A stretch of 64,000 bases of DNA, from positions 62,001-126,000 of the forward strand of contig JASGKG010000001.1 in NCBI GenBank assembly GCA_047600805.1, written 5' to 3'. Below the pieces are notes generated by a model. That model saw only the letters and a program-made list of their open reading frames with translations. It was not told the origin of the DNA and searched no databases. The position numbers were made by a program, and so were the translations under genes. Source of the DNA: JADKHC01 sp047600805 (lineage in GTDB: Bacteria; Verrucomicrobiota; Verrucomicrobiia; Opitutales; Opitutaceae). Below are positions 52,663-61,347 of this stretch, piece after piece (positions within the stretch are counted from its first letter, which is position 1; each line of letters opens with the position of its first letter).

Positions 52663-52710
52663 ATTTCCGTTTGCCGCCGCAGCTCTGAGAAGAGGGCGGC
52701 AAGCGGAAAT
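52663..52710 (-). promoter_or_regulatory. Long hairpin in the rpsO-pnp intercistronic leader
   Basis: ATTTCCGTTTGCCGCC (52663-52678) pairs with GGCGGCAAGCGGAAAT (52695-52710), with one internal mismatch and a 16-nt loop. In E. coli a hairpin in this place is cut by RNase III and used for PNPase autoregulation. The position matches; the cleavage is inferred. Confidence 0.6.
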
Positions 52711-52742
52711 GTCCCGGTCTGATCGCGAGTGTCGTAATGACA

Positions 52743-52771
52743 ACGGGCGATCCGCGGATCGGATCGCCCGT
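52743..52771 (-). terminator. Terminator-like hairpin after rpsO
   Basis: ACGGGCGATCC (52743-52753) and GGATCGCCCGT (52761-52771) are perfect 11-bp arms 14 bp past the rpsO stop. The T-run on the minus side is weak, so partial termination or 3-prime protection is possible. Confidence 0.6.
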
Positions 52772-52784
52772 GTGCTAAAATCGG

Positions 52785-53048
52785 TTACTTACGGAGGTTT
52801 AGCTTTTGCAGCAACTCGTTATACTTTGGAAGATTGTGCTTCTTCAGATAATCGAGGAGCTTGCGACGGCGGCTGGCCATTTGGAGCAGGCCGCGGCGGC
52901 TGTGGAAGTCTTTGCGATGGGTGCGCAGGTGCTCGGTCAAGTGATTGATGCGAGCGGTGAGAAGCGCAACCTGGACTTCGGACGAACCGGTGTCCTTGTC
53001 GTGGGTTTTGTATTCGGCGATGATTTCTGGCTTAACTACTGTAGACAT
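52785..53048 (-). CDS. rpsO: 30S ribosomal protein S15
   Basis: An 87-residue protein, normal length. TGSSEVQVALLTARINHLTE (21-40) and HRKDFHSRRGLLQMASRRRK then LLDYLKK are the S15 signature. It binds the central domain of 16S rRNA early in assembly. Upstream of pnp on the same strand. The leader (53049-53200) has a 28-nt hairpin with a GNRA-type loop, a possible autoregulatory target. Confidence 0.97.
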   Translation of the reverse strand: MSTVVKPEIIAEYKTHDKDTGSSEVQVALLTARINHLTEHLRTHRKDFHSRRGLLQMASRRRKLLDYLKKHNLPKYNELLQKLNLRK

Positions 53049-53095
53049 TGGTTTAATTGTTGATGTTCACGACTGTAGGGGACTTTTGACATCCC

Positions 53096-53123
53096 GTGAC
53101 ACCCGCCTTGCGGCCGGTGTCAC
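53096..53123 (-). promoter_or_regulatory. rpsO leader hairpin with GCAA tetraloop
   Basis: On the minus strand, GTGACACC and GGTGTCAC form perfect outer arms, GCC/GGC inner arms and a GCAA loop. Outer and inner arms are separated by one G and one G. It is 48 bp before the rpsO ATG. S15 represses its own mRNA through different leader structures in several phyla; a role here is inferred. The 53049-53364 gap contains this and repeat copy C, and nothing else recognised. Confidence 0.5.
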
Positions 53124-53264
53124 CGTTCCAATCCCGCGGAGTGCGAGACCAGTCATGGTGGGAGTCCGCAACCGACGGACTTCCACTAACGCAAGGTATC
53201 TGTATCCCGACTGGGGGCAGGGGGTGCAAGCGAAATTTTATTGTGGCGACCTAGAACTTTAGTG

Positions 53265-53346
53265 TGGAATTCAGGAAAGCTGGAATGGAGAAGCTAAGAC
53301 CTTTATCAAAGGTTACTTCGGATCGTTTCCAGATTTCCTGAGCTCC
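53265..53346. repeat. Dispersed palindromic repeat, copy C
   Basis: Left arm at 53265-53284 (TGGAATTCAGGAAAGCTGGA) and right arm at 53326-53346; read on the minus strand the right arm is TGGAGCTCAGGAAATCTGGA. It is the third copy of the element at 22311 and 50110. Confidence 0.65.
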
Positions 53347-53364
53347 ATATTCACGGAGCGTTCT

Positions 53365-53751
53365 TCAACCTGCGCGGAGGTTGATTTCGCGGACATGGGC
53401 GCAGCCGGGAAGCTTTTGGATTTTCTCGACGATCAGCTTTCGGTGATGAAAGAGCTCGTTACGGACGACCGAATGCGACGCGAGGACGACGAGGGATTTT
53501 TCGCGTTCGATGCGAGCGGGATGCGAATACTGAGCGTTGGCGCTGCCGACGATTTCCACCCATTTATCGCGAATCGTTTGCTCCGGTGAATCGCGACCAA
53601 CCTGATACCTGACCAAAATATCTTCGATCATCGGCGCGAGATCTTTGGTGGGGCGCTTTCGCATGCCCGTTGGTGTTTCGTCAGGAATGCGACGGAGAGC
53701 GGCGATCAGATTTTCGGCCGCGCGACTGAATTCTCTTGGTTCGTCAGGCAT
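53365..53751 (-). CDS. DUF721 (DciA-like) protein
   Basis: A 128-residue protein from the ATG at 53751 (MPDEPREFSRAAENLIAALR); the frame is open further upstream through the glycosyltransferase end. DKWVEIVGSANAQYSHPARI followed by LVVLASHSVVRNELFHH is the DUF721 signature. DciA, a DUF721 protein, loads the replicative helicase where DnaC is missing, so a helicase loader is possible. It overlaps the glycosyltransferase stop by 8 bp. Confidence 0.8.
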   Translation of the reverse strand: MPDEPREFSRAAENLIAALRRIPDETPTGMRKRPTKDLAPMIEDILVRYQVGRDSPEQTIRDKWVEIVGSANAQYSHPARIEREKSLVVLASHSVVRNELFHHRKLIVEKIQKLPGCAHVREINLRAG

Positions 53752-54532
53752 GGGGTGGCGGAGGCTGTGCGTGCGTGTGCTCATACAGACGGCTGTAGCG
53801 CACAAAAGCTCCGAACGAAGTGGCCCAAGCGATGTAGAGCCCAGGAAATCCGTCAAGAAAGCCGAGTTTGAAAACGTAAGCGCGAACGAAGCGCCAAAAG
53901 GGACGAAAGATGGCGGCGAGCACTGAAAAGTGGGTGCCTTTGTCTGCCTGTTGTTTCACGAACAGATCTGCGAACGGCGTGATCTTTGCGACGTGACTGG
54001 AAAGAGTCGGGAAAGAGTAGTGGTGAAGGTCGCCGCGAAGTTTTGCGACGGGACCGCTTGCGGAGATTTTCTCGTGAACGTGAGCGTCTCCGCTCCAACG
54101 AGCCTTCGTGCGATTGAAAAGGCGGAGGCTGTAGTCGGGATACCAGTCGCCGTGCCGAATCCAGCGGTCAATGAACCAGACTTTGCGGGGGAATTTCGCG
54201 CCGGCAAAAGCATCGCGCCCGTTGCGCGTCATGAACGCTTCTATCTCGGAGCGGAGCTGGGTAGAAACTTCTTCGTCGGCATCGAGCGAGAGCACCCAGT
54301 CGTTTTTGGCGAGGTCGAGGGCGGCGTTTTTTGTGTCGCGATAACCTTGCCAGGAAAGGTGATGAACGCGGGCGCCGTAGCTCTGGCAAATGGTTTCGCT
54401 TTCGTCCGTGGTGTCGTTGAGCGCGACGACGACTTCGCCAACCCAGCCTTTTACGCTGGCGAGGCAGCGGGGCAGATTTTGCGCCTCGTTTTTGGCGACG
54501 ATGACAACGGAAAGCGAAAGGACAGGAGCCAT
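53744..54532 (-). CDS. GT2 glycosyltransferase, WaaE/KdtX-like
   Basis: A 262-residue family 2 glycosyltransferase. LSVVIVAKNEAQNLPRCLAS opens the GT-A fold, and LSLDADEEVS has the DxD metal site (about 80-90). WIRHGDWYPDYSLRLFNRTK and HVHEKI are the marks of LPS-core beta-1,4-glucosyltransferase WaaE/KdtX. It probably adds a sugar to the inner LPS core on the cytoplasmic face. A C-terminal hydrophobic region ends it. It is upstream of DUF721, and divergent from a second GT2. Confidence 0.9.
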   Translation of the reverse strand: MAPVLSLSVVIVAKNEAQNLPRCLASVKGWVGEVVVALNDTTDESETICQSYGARVHHLSWQGYRDTKNAALDLAKNDWVLSLDADEEVSTQLRSEIEAFMTRNGRDAFAGAKFPRKVWFIDRWIRHGDWYPDYSLRLFNRTKARWSGDAHVHEKISASGPVAKLRGDLHHYSFPTLSSHVAKITPFADLFVKQQADKGTHFSVLAAIFRPFWRFVRAYVFKLGFLDGFPGLYIAWATSFGAFVRYSRLYEHTHAQPPPPHA

Positions 54533-54644
54533 GCGACGTCTTCAACCGATGGCGTTGGGACGTATAAAGTCGAGCTAGCAGATGGGATGGTGGCGTGCGA
54601 AATGGGTTTGCAGTGAGTCGGGAAAGCAGCGGTTTTTGTCTGCG

Positions 54645-55463
54645 ATGAAAGTTGCCGTCGTGATTCCGGTCCTGAACCAGCTTGCTTACACGCAAGGCTG
54701 TCTCCGGTGCTTGGCCCCGGATATCGCAATGGGCGTGCAGGTTGTCGTGATTGATAATGGTTCGACTGACGGAACACATGAATGGTTAGCGCAGCAGGCG
54801 GATATCACGGTTATTTCAAATGCCGAAAATCGAGGTTGCGCGCCGGCGTGGAATCAAGGGTTTAGGGCGGCGAAGGATGCGGATTGGGTCGTGGTGTTGA
54901 ACAACGACGTGCTGCTGCCGGACGGCTGGTTGCAGAAGCTGATCGGCGCGGCGCAACGCGAAGGTCTGGATGTGGTGTCGCCCGCGATGCGCGAACGAGA
55001 TCAGAATTATCCATTCTCTGAATACGCCGCCGATTTTATGCCAAAAATGGCCGGAGTGCTGCGGATCGGCGTGGCGCACGGTGTGTGTTTTGCGGTTAGC
55101 CGGCGTGCCTTCGAGAAAGTGGGCGAGTTCGACGAGGCGTTTCGAATCGGGCAGTTCGAAGATAGCGATTTCTTCAGGCGCGTGCGGCTTGCTGGGCTCA
55201 AGCTTGGCACGGTGGGCGATTGTTTTGTCCATCATTTTGGTTCGGTAACGCAGGACGCGCTGCGCAACTCGAAAACCGTTCGTCCGTACGAGGCGGAAAA
55301 CCGCGCGCATTTTCGAAAAAAATGGAAAATCGGCTGGGTGAGGCGGCGCTGGGAAAAGTTTACCTCAAGGAGGCAGTTGGCCAAATGGCGCGACAGAGAA
55401 CTCGCGCAACGCGGCCGCACACTCCACGAAAAGTGGGAAGACGGGTTTTGGAAACCGTTTTAG
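54645..55463 (+). CDS. GT2 rhamnosyltransferase-like glycosyltransferase
   Basis: A 272-residue enzyme from the ATG at 54645. KVAVVIPVLNQLAYTQGCLR starts the GT-A domain, IDNGSTDGT follows, and LNNDVLLPDGWLQKL carries the metal-binding NND. GVCFAVSRRAFEKVGEFDEA and FEDSDFFRRVRLAG are typical of WcaA/rhamnosyltransferase-type GT2 enzymes. The C-terminal tail is basic and charged. The last 4 bp overlap the opposite-strand GT9 gene. Confidence 0.88.
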   Translation: MKVAVVIPVLNQLAYTQGCLRCLAPDIAMGVQVVVIDNGSTDGTHEWLAQQADITVISNAENRGCAPAWNQGFRAAKDADWVVVLNNDVLLPDGWLQKLIGAAQREGLDVVSPAMRERDQNYPFSEYAADFMPKMAGVLRIGVAHGVCFAVSRRAFEKVGEFDEAFRIGQFEDSDFFRRVRLAGLKLGTVGDCFVHHFGSVTQDALRNSKTVRPYEAENRAHFRKKWKIGWVRRRWEKFTSRRQLAKWRDRELAQRGRTLHEKWEDGFWKPF

Positions 55464-56503
55464 CTTCCTCGATCGAGCTGCTGTAGTACCGCGTTGAATA
55501 CCTGATCGACGGTCAAATACCGGACACAGTGTGTGAAGTAGGAGTCGTTTGGCTTGCAGAAACCTGGCGAGAGACACGGGCTGCAAGGCATGGGTGCTTG
55601 GAGCGTGATGTGGCCTTCGCCGAGAGGACGCCACGTGGCGACGTTCTGCGAGCTAAATAAGGCGACGACGCGAGTGCCCACGGCGGCGGCAAGATGCATC
55701 GGTCCGCTATCGTGGCAAAGGAGGAGGTCCCCGCTGGCGAACAGAGCGGCAAGTTGTGGAATCGTGAGTCGTTGATCGATGGTCAAGACGGGGCTTTCCA
55801 AACGCGATTGGATCTGTTGGACTAGTTCCTGTTCGCCAGGCCCCGCGACTAAGATGGGCGAAACACCGCAAGCGCTTAGGCGTGTGATCACTGCAGCGAA
55901 CCGCTCGACCGGCCAGATGCGATGGGGACTGCGGCTGCCGGGGTGGATCAAAACAGTCGGAGCAGCACTGTTGGCGAGCGCGGGAATGGTCTGGATTGAT
56001 TTTGAATCTTCTTCACGGGGGACCAACTTGGGCGCGCTCGATATATACGGGACGGGAGCCTGCCGGAGAACGCGTCCGTAGAAATCCGTGATGTGGCGGT
56101 TTTCCAGGTAGTCTGCTTCTACGATCTCGTGGGTGGTGTACGCGTGTGGCATTTGCACGTGCGGACCGTGATGCAACGCAATCCGTTGTTTAGCTCCCGA
56201 CATCCGGGTGACCAACGCTGTTCGTGTCCGGTTATCGAGATCGAAGACGTGTGTGAAATGGCCTTTTCGCATCAGGAGAATCGTCCGCATCCAATCGCGG
56301 AGATTTCCCGGTATGTGTAAGGTTTGCTCGACGTCGGGATTGAGCGACAAAATCGGTGCAAAGCCTGCGTCCGTCATTACCGTGATTTTTGCCTCAGGCC
56401 AATGGTTTCGCAAGGAGCGCAGCAAAGGCCCAAGCAATACGACGTCGCCTAGGTAGCGGCGTCGTATCACCAGGGGGCGCGGGATAAGTTGTTTTTGGAC
56501 CAC
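55460..56503 (-). CDS. GT9 LPS heptosyltransferase-like protein
   Basis: A 347-residue GT-B enzyme. The N-terminus has RRRYLGDVVLLGPLLRSLR (phosphosugar-side loop). The C-terminal half has IHPGSRSPHRIWPVERFAAV, then LLCHDSGPMHLAAAVGTRVV, the nucleotide-binding signature, and FSSQNVATWRPLG. It ends CSPCLSPGFCKP with four cysteines. It probably transfers heptose in the LPS core. It is downstream of a GT2 gene by 16 bp. Confidence 0.9.
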   Translation of the reverse strand: MVQKQLIPRPLVIRRRYLGDVVLLGPLLRSLRNHWPEAKITVMTDAGFAPILSLNPDVEQTLHIPGNLRDWMRTILLMRKGHFTHVFDLDNRTRTALVTRMSGAKQRIALHHGPHVQMPHAYTTHEIVEADYLENRHITDFYGRVLRQAPVPYISSAPKLVPREEDSKSIQTIPALANSAAPTVLIHPGSRSPHRIWPVERFAAVITRLSACGVSPILVAGPGEQELVQQIQSRLESPVLTIDQRLTIPQLAALFASGDLLLCHDSGPMHLAAAVGTRVVALFSSQNVATWRPLGEGHITLQAPMPCSPCLSPGFCKPNDSYFTHCVRYLTVDQVFNAVLQQLDRGS

Positions 56504-56519
56504 AGCTCAGTGAAATTTG

Positions 56520-57551
56520 TCAGGCGGAAGCGCGGTGCTTCAAACCAGAGATGAACTCACGCTGGTCGGCAAACTGGGTGCGCAGTCTATGTCGCAGCGT
56601 GCGTTTTCGAATCGAACGCCGCAGATTTTCTGCTGGACGCGCAAAACGGTAGGCGAGCCAGCAAACGAGGCGGTTGGAAGGAGTAAGTTGGTTGCGCAAC
56701 CACTCGATTTCGGCAGCGAGAGCGGGGAGGCGAGCGTCCTTTTTTAGGAGGTGAATGTAAGCGCGGAAGAGGACGCGGTTTATTGCGGACGGCCGCAAAG
56801 CTTGATTGTCGCCATGACGCAAACGAGGAAGGTAAGCTCGAAGGATTTGTGCCATCTCTATGTTGCCGGCCTGCGAGGCGCGATTCACCGCGGTTTGTTG
56901 GGCACCGTGCTGGCGAAAACAACAAAGAGGTTCTGCTGAGTAGACGGCGTCACCCTGCGTGAGCAGATGAAACCACATTTCGAGATCTACGATTTGCCGG
57001 AGTGTCGGATCGAAACCCCGCGTGCCGAGTGTGCGCCTAAACATGACGGCCGATGGTTCGCCAAGGAGGTTACTGCTCTCGAGCAGGCACCGTACAATGG
57101 CTTGGGGGCCGCTGTGTAGTCCGGAAGTTTTAAATTCATCCCAAATCCCCGTGAGGGACGTGTTTTCATCCACAGTAAAACGAGCTGAGAACGCGAATGC
57201 CGCGGATGGATTTTTGTCAAGGGCCTCAACCTGCTGGGAGAGAGCTGATGGATGCGCCATGCAGTCGTCTCCAAAAAGATAACGCACATATTCGCCCCTG
57301 GCCTGGCCTAGGCACCAGTTCCAATTTGCGACCATGCCGAGATTCTTTTTGTGAAGCTGGATCTGCACGCGTCGGTCGCGTAGGGCGAAATGGTTTAGGA
57401 CTTCGGCAGAGTTGTCGTTTGAGCAATCGTCGCTAACGATCAATTCGAAATCGCTAAAATCCTGCCTCAGCACCGACTCCAGGGCTTCCGGTAGAAACCG
57501 TGCATAGTTGTAGGTAGGGACCAATATGCTGACTTTTGGACTTGGCGCCAT
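56520..57551 (-). CDS. GT2 glycosyltransferase
   Basis: A 343-residue GT-A enzyme: KVSILVPTYNYARFLPEALE (6-25), DDCSNDNS, and LFGDDCMAH with the DD metal site (about 93). FDPTLRQIVDLEMWFHLLTQ followed by GDAVYSAEPLCCFRQHG carries the ED-like acceptor region. The C-terminal part is helical and basic. It is typical of O-antigen or capsule GT2 enzymes. It and the following GT9 form a minus-strand pair. Confidence 0.88.
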   Translation of the reverse strand: MAPSPKVSILVPTYNYARFLPEALESVLRQDFSDFELIVSDDCSNDNSAEVLNHFALRDRRVQIQLHKKNLGMVANWNWCLGQARGEYVRYLFGDDCMAHPSALSQQVEALDKNPSAAFAFSARFTVDENTSLTGIWDEFKTSGLHSGPQAIVRCLLESSNLLGEPSAVMFRRTLGTRGFDPTLRQIVDLEMWFHLLTQGDAVYSAEPLCCFRQHGAQQTAVNRASQAGNIEMAQILRAYLPRLRHGDNQALRPSAINRVLFRAYIHLLKKDARLPALAAEIEWLRNQLTPSNRLVCWLAYRFARPAENLRRSIRKRTLRHRLRTQFADQREFISGLKHRASA

Positions 57552-57590
57552 GGTTGCGTTGGCAGGCTGATAGCAGTGCTGGGCGGGCTC

Positions 57591-58652
57591 TCAACCCGGG
57601 ACGGAGCGGAGAAATTGTTTCAGTTCCATTTTGCACCTATCCTCCAGAACGCGGTTTTTCATGCGGACGTGGCGAGTCCTCCAAACTCTGGGACTAAATA
57701 TCCACATGCCGTGGCTGTTTTGGCGATAGCGAGTGAGTTGGAGGCTGGCTTCGGCATGGAGTAAAGCTGCAAGGTTAGCTCGGCGCAGGAGCCTGAGAAG
57801 GGAAGCGGTCAACAGCGGCCGCGTTGGGTGAGCTGGATCAGGAAGGTCTCCACGCATTTGGCTGAGTTCGAGCCGGGCGAACCGCCGAACCAGCACCGCG
57901 ATTTCTGCGTTCAAAACACTATGGCTTTCATAAGATTTCTCGTGGAGCAGAAACGTGGACATGTGCTGTGGGATGATTGCACAGCGGGCCGTGGGTATAT
58001 GGCGAATTGCCCACGCAGAGTCGCAGGCTCCATGGTACCCGATGGGGAAAGGTCGCTCTCGAAGAAAGTCTCCTCGGAATAGGCAGCTTGCCGAACTTCC
58101 CAGGATCCCGTCGGGTGCGTGGAGAATGGCTTCACCGAGTATTGGGGCGGTGGATACTAACCTCGGCTCCTTAATCTGACGTTCTTGAATAAGTATGTGG
58201 GTGGGCCAGCAGATATCGTTGTGGATATGACCTCGTTCGTCCACGAATACGGGTGGAGTGATCACCACGTCTGCCGATTGGTCCTCGGCCAGCGCTACCA
58301 TCTGTCTTAATGCTGCAAGTGTGATCGCGTCGCCTATTGTGGAAATGTAGATGTATTTTCCCGTCGTATGTTGAATGGCGTGATTCCAAGATTGGTATAA
58401 GCCGGGGGGGTGTTCGATCTGCCGGAACCGCGGGTGCCCATGAATACAACTTGTGACACACTGTTTCGTGCCATCATCCGAATAACTGTCGCAATGGATG
58501 ATTTCTTCACATTGCTCGAAAACCTCACGATGTGACTCCAGATGTTTTTGCAGACGCCCCATAGAGTTGCGCGTTGGCAAAACAACACTGACCGGAAGGA
58601 GTTCAATCTGGGATGGCGGCATGAACAGAAGATGTGTGGGTCTGTATGACAC
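57591..58652 (-). CDS. GT2 glycosyltransferase, divergent
   Basis: A 353-residue protein starting MSYRPTHLLF; an ATG at 58622 (MPPSQIELLPVSVVLPTRNS) is an alternative start. SVVLPTRN and IIHCDSYSDDGTKQ give a GT-A start, and YIYISTIGDAIT lies where the metal-binding Asp is expected. Later SSASCLFRGDFLRERPFPIG. Sequence is less typical than its neighbours, but the fold is clear. It is upstream of the GT2 gene at 57551, 39 bp away. Confidence 0.78.
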   Translation of the reverse strand: MSYRPTHLLFMPPSQIELLPVSVVLPTRNSMGRLQKHLESHREVFEQCEEIIHCDSYSDDGTKQCVTSCIHGHPRFRQIEHPPGLYQSWNHAIQHTTGKYIYISTIGDAITLAALRQMVALAEDQSADVVITPPVFVDERGHIHNDICWPTHILIQERQIKEPRLVSTAPILGEAILHAPDGILGSSASCLFRGDFLRERPFPIGYHGACDSAWAIRHIPTARCAIIPQHMSTFLLHEKSYESHSVLNAEIAVLVRRFARLELSQMRGDLPDPAHPTRPLLTASLLRLLRRANLAALLHAEASLQLTRYRQNSHGMWIFSPRVWRTRHVRMKNRVLEDRCKMELKQFLRSVPG

Positions 58653-59057
58653 TACCCAAAATAGATTGTCATCTCAGCAAGAGTATTTTGCATCGAATTT
58701 ACTTAGCTATGACGTGCGGAGCCGAATGCGGGCCAAAGATCCTCGAAAATATGACCAATAACCGTAAAGCCCTGCGATGAGCGATGCAGTCACGAATCAC
58801 GCAATCGGGGGTTTACGAAGGAGGTTATTGCGGAGTCTAGTCTTGGGGGAGCTCGATCTGAGGTGCCATTCAGCTCAAGAAACCGACTGTATTCACACAG
58901 GGAAGTTTTACCGTCTCGGTGAAACCTATCGGTCGGTCGCTGCTCCTACGCGTCCGACGTGGGTCCTACGGCAAAGTCTCTCTCTGGCCGAAGAGGTGAG
59001 TGATCCGATGTGGAGGCCTAGTTGTGTGGGGAATTTTGTTTCAGTATCGGTTTGTGT
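58653..59057. other. Non-coding gap between divergent glycosyltransferase genes
   Basis: A 405-bp stretch with no convincing gene. A frame at 58777-59061 (+) would give 94 residues of no recognisable family and unusual composition. No hairpin or repeat was noticed. It probably holds the promoters of the two divergent genes, perhaps with gene remnants. Confidence 0.5.
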
Positions 59058-60269
59058 ATGAAGTGCGAAAGACACAGTCGTTTCACATTGTGGCGGAACT
59101 ACTTTAGGAACACGCTGCCGGCGCTCGGCCCGAAGCCACGGCGTGTTTCAGAAGAATCCATCCGTTCGGCGAAGCGCATCACGATTCTGAAACGTGATAA
59201 TATCGGCGACATGGTCTTGGCTACCGTGTTTTTGAACACTGCTTACGAACGTTGGCGGGATCGAGATGTTTTGGTCGTATGCACTGCAGCGGGTGAGGAA
59301 TTAGTCCGGGCAATGTATCCTCGGTGGACTGTGCAGGTCCTGAGCGGCGGAGACGATCCAGCTCAGTATAAGGGCAGATGGGGCAAGGTGAGTGATTTGC
59401 GAAGGCGAGTCGAAGGATGGCCGCAGACTGATCTCATGATCAATCTTCGCTCGATTCGGCACCAATATGAGGTGCTCTTCGATAGCTGGGTGCCGGCAAA
59501 AGCGAAGTTCGCGATCTGCAATCAGTGGAATTACGACGACGGAGATTATCTCCGTGTTCCTGACTCTCGAGTCTATAGCGCCGGTGTCGAAGGCGTGACA
59601 CAAGGGACAGCTGATGTGTGTACCCAGATCGCGAATTACCGGAAACTACTCGGCTTCTTTTTTCCTGATGTTAAAGCGCCCGGCGTCTGGCCCGAACTGA
59701 AGTTGGACGCATACTGGCCGGCAGCAAAGGCTGCGGTTGCAGCTAAAGGTGGCATCACTGCAGACACGCTCGTGTGGTGTCCTTTTCCAAGTGGCGATAT
59801 ACGTCGGTACCCAGAAGACAAATTCATCGATGCCGTGTCTCGCATAGCTCGTACATATGGGCTGGCAGTTACGATTGTGGGTGGGCCAAAGGACGAGAAC
59901 GCTGCTCAAGCTTTGGCCAACCGCTTGGATGTCACCAAGGGTGTGGTTGCTTTAGCCGGGAAGTTGTCGGTGATAGAATCTGCCGCGGTTATTTCCTCTG
60001 CGCAGTTGGTTGTGGGCGTTGAAACTGGACCTCTTCACATGGCAGTGGCGAGTCGCGTACCGACGATCGTGCTACTCGGAGGAGGGCATTATGGGATATT
60101 TGGACCTTGGGGAAGCCCGCAGCGGGTGAAATGGCTCACACATCCTTTGCCGTGTTTTGGTTGTGGATGGCTTTGCACACAAAAAGAACCTTTCTGCATA
60201 ACGAATATTGACGCCGCCAGCATCGTTGACGCGGCCGACGAGCTGCTTACCGGCCGCGCTGTCGTTTAA
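59058..60269 (+). CDS. GT9-family heptosyltransferase-like protein
   Basis: A 403-residue protein from the ATG at 59058; a TTG 36 bp upstream is in frame. RITILKRDNIGDMVLATVFL is the GT9 N-terminal signature. C-terminal motifs are VWCPFPSGDIRRYPEDKFID, VVGVETGPLHMAVASRVPTI and a Cys-rich HPLPCFGCGWLCTQKEPFC. The donor is probably an ADP-heptose-like sugar, the product a surface polysaccharide. It converges with the gene at 60272 (2-bp gap). Confidence 0.88.
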   Translation: MKCERHSRFTLWRNYFRNTLPALGPKPRRVSEESIRSAKRITILKRDNIGDMVLATVFLNTAYERWRDRDVLVVCTAAGEELVRAMYPRWTVQVLSGGDDPAQYKGRWGKVSDLRRRVEGWPQTDLMINLRSIRHQYEVLFDSWVPAKAKFAICNQWNYDDGDYLRVPDSRVYSAGVEGVTQGTADVCTQIANYRKLLGFFFPDVKAPGVWPELKLDAYWPAAKAAVAAKGGITADTLVWCPFPSGDIRRYPEDKFIDAVSRIARTYGLAVTIVGGPKDENAAQALANRLDVTKGVVALAGKLSVIESAAVISSAQLVVGVETGPLHMAVASRVPTIVLLGGGHYGIFGPWGSPQRVKWLTHPLPCFGCGWLCTQKEPFCITNIDAASIVDAADELLTGRAVV

Positions 60270-60271
60270 CT

Positions 60272-61252
60272 TCATTTACCAGCATTGATCCAGCGCTTCG
60301 GACCACCATGGCGGGCGATCCAGCGTTTCAGGCGATACTTGAAGCGCTTATACTTCCGTTGTTGCGCTTCGTGCTGGGCACGCAGCTTCTCCAGCTGAAA
60401 CTCTTCACTCAGCGTGAAAAAGTCGGCTTCCTCGTTTGGGGCCTGGACTGAAGGATGTGTGAGCGAGCCTAGGCTCCCGTGAGGGACCGCAGCGTGCCGA
60501 GCCTGAACGTTGATGGTGTGAGTGGCTCCTGGTCCGAAGCCTATATTTGTAATCAGATTCTGGTTGGGGATCACACTCAGCCCGTCGAGTACGAAATTGG
60601 TGATGCCCCACTGGTAGTCCCACGTATCGATCTGGTTCGCTTTCAATTTCGACACGATCTGCCGCCATTGTTCTGCGACGAGAGGCTCGTGGAAAATGCG
60701 GTCCAAGGCCGCTCCGATTTCGTCTTCGGTCCAGCGTGAGAGGTTCTTGTCGTAGTCTTTCCATGCACGTCGCCAGCTGGCCCATCCCCATACGTGCACG
60801 AGGCGTGAAAAATAGTAGGATGCATCGCCTCGATTTTTCCCAAACTGTACGTTGGTTCCACCGATGTGGCGTATGCGAGGATCGTGGCGATACCGCTCTA
60901 ACAGCGTATCGCAGAACGTGAAAAATTCCGGAGAGGGAAGGCAATCGTCTTCCAGAATGATGCCTTCTTTTTCCCGCTGGAAAAACCAGTCTATCGCAGA
61001 CGCCACTGCTTCTTTGCAACCTAAGTTCTGGTTCCGGTAAAGAGTTTGGACCTCGCATGGCCAATCAATCGGCCCTGCGGCTGCACGCGTCTGGTGGCAG
61101 AGGTCAGATTCTGCTGGTCGATCGCTTCTCGGGCCATCTGCCGCGATGTAGAGTCGGGGCGGGCGGGCATTCCGGATTTGTTCAAAGACACGCGCTGTAG
61201 GGTCTGGCCGGTTAAAAACAAGAAAGAGAACCGCGGAGCGCGTCGGAGGCAT
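60272..61252 (-). CDS. Nucleotide-diphospho-sugar transferase (GT-A, HlpA-like)
   Basis: A 326-residue protein from the ATG at 61252 (MPPTRSAVLFLVFNRPDPTA); a GTG at 61294 is also in frame. LFLVFNRPDP starts the GT-A fold, IILEDDCLPSPEFFTFCDTL has the metal-binding EDD, and HVWGWASWRRAWKDYDKNLS and DTWDYQWGI are typical of this uncharacterised transferase group. C-terminal residues from about 275 are basic and helical. It belongs to the polysaccharide region. Confidence 0.83.
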   Translation of the reverse strand: MPPTRSAVLFLVFNRPDPTARVFEQIRNARPPRLYIAADGPRSDRPAESDLCHQTRAAAGPIDWPCEVQTLYRNQNLGCKEAVASAIDWFFQREKEGIILEDDCLPSPEFFTFCDTLLERYRHDPRIRHIGGTNVQFGKNRGDASYYFSRLVHVWGWASWRRAWKDYDKNLSRWTEDEIGAALDRIFHEPLVAEQWRQIVSKLKANQIDTWDYQWGITNFVLDGLSVIPNQNLITNIGFGPGATHTINVQARHAAVPHGSLGSLTHPSVQAPNEEADFFTLSEEFQLEKLRAQHEAQQRKYKRFKYRLKRWIARHGGPKRWINAGK

Positions 61253-61347
61253 GTGTTCGGTCAAAGAATAAAAACCCTCAAATTGCAATCTCACCCACGG
61301 TCGATTTGGCGATTTCGCCTTTGTTTCTTGTCAGTTTTCTGGGCTAG

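Noticed and set aside
58777..59061. 94-codon frame in the glycosyltransferase gap
   Set aside because: No recognisable family, no start signal, and it overlaps the likely promoter region of the GT9 gene.
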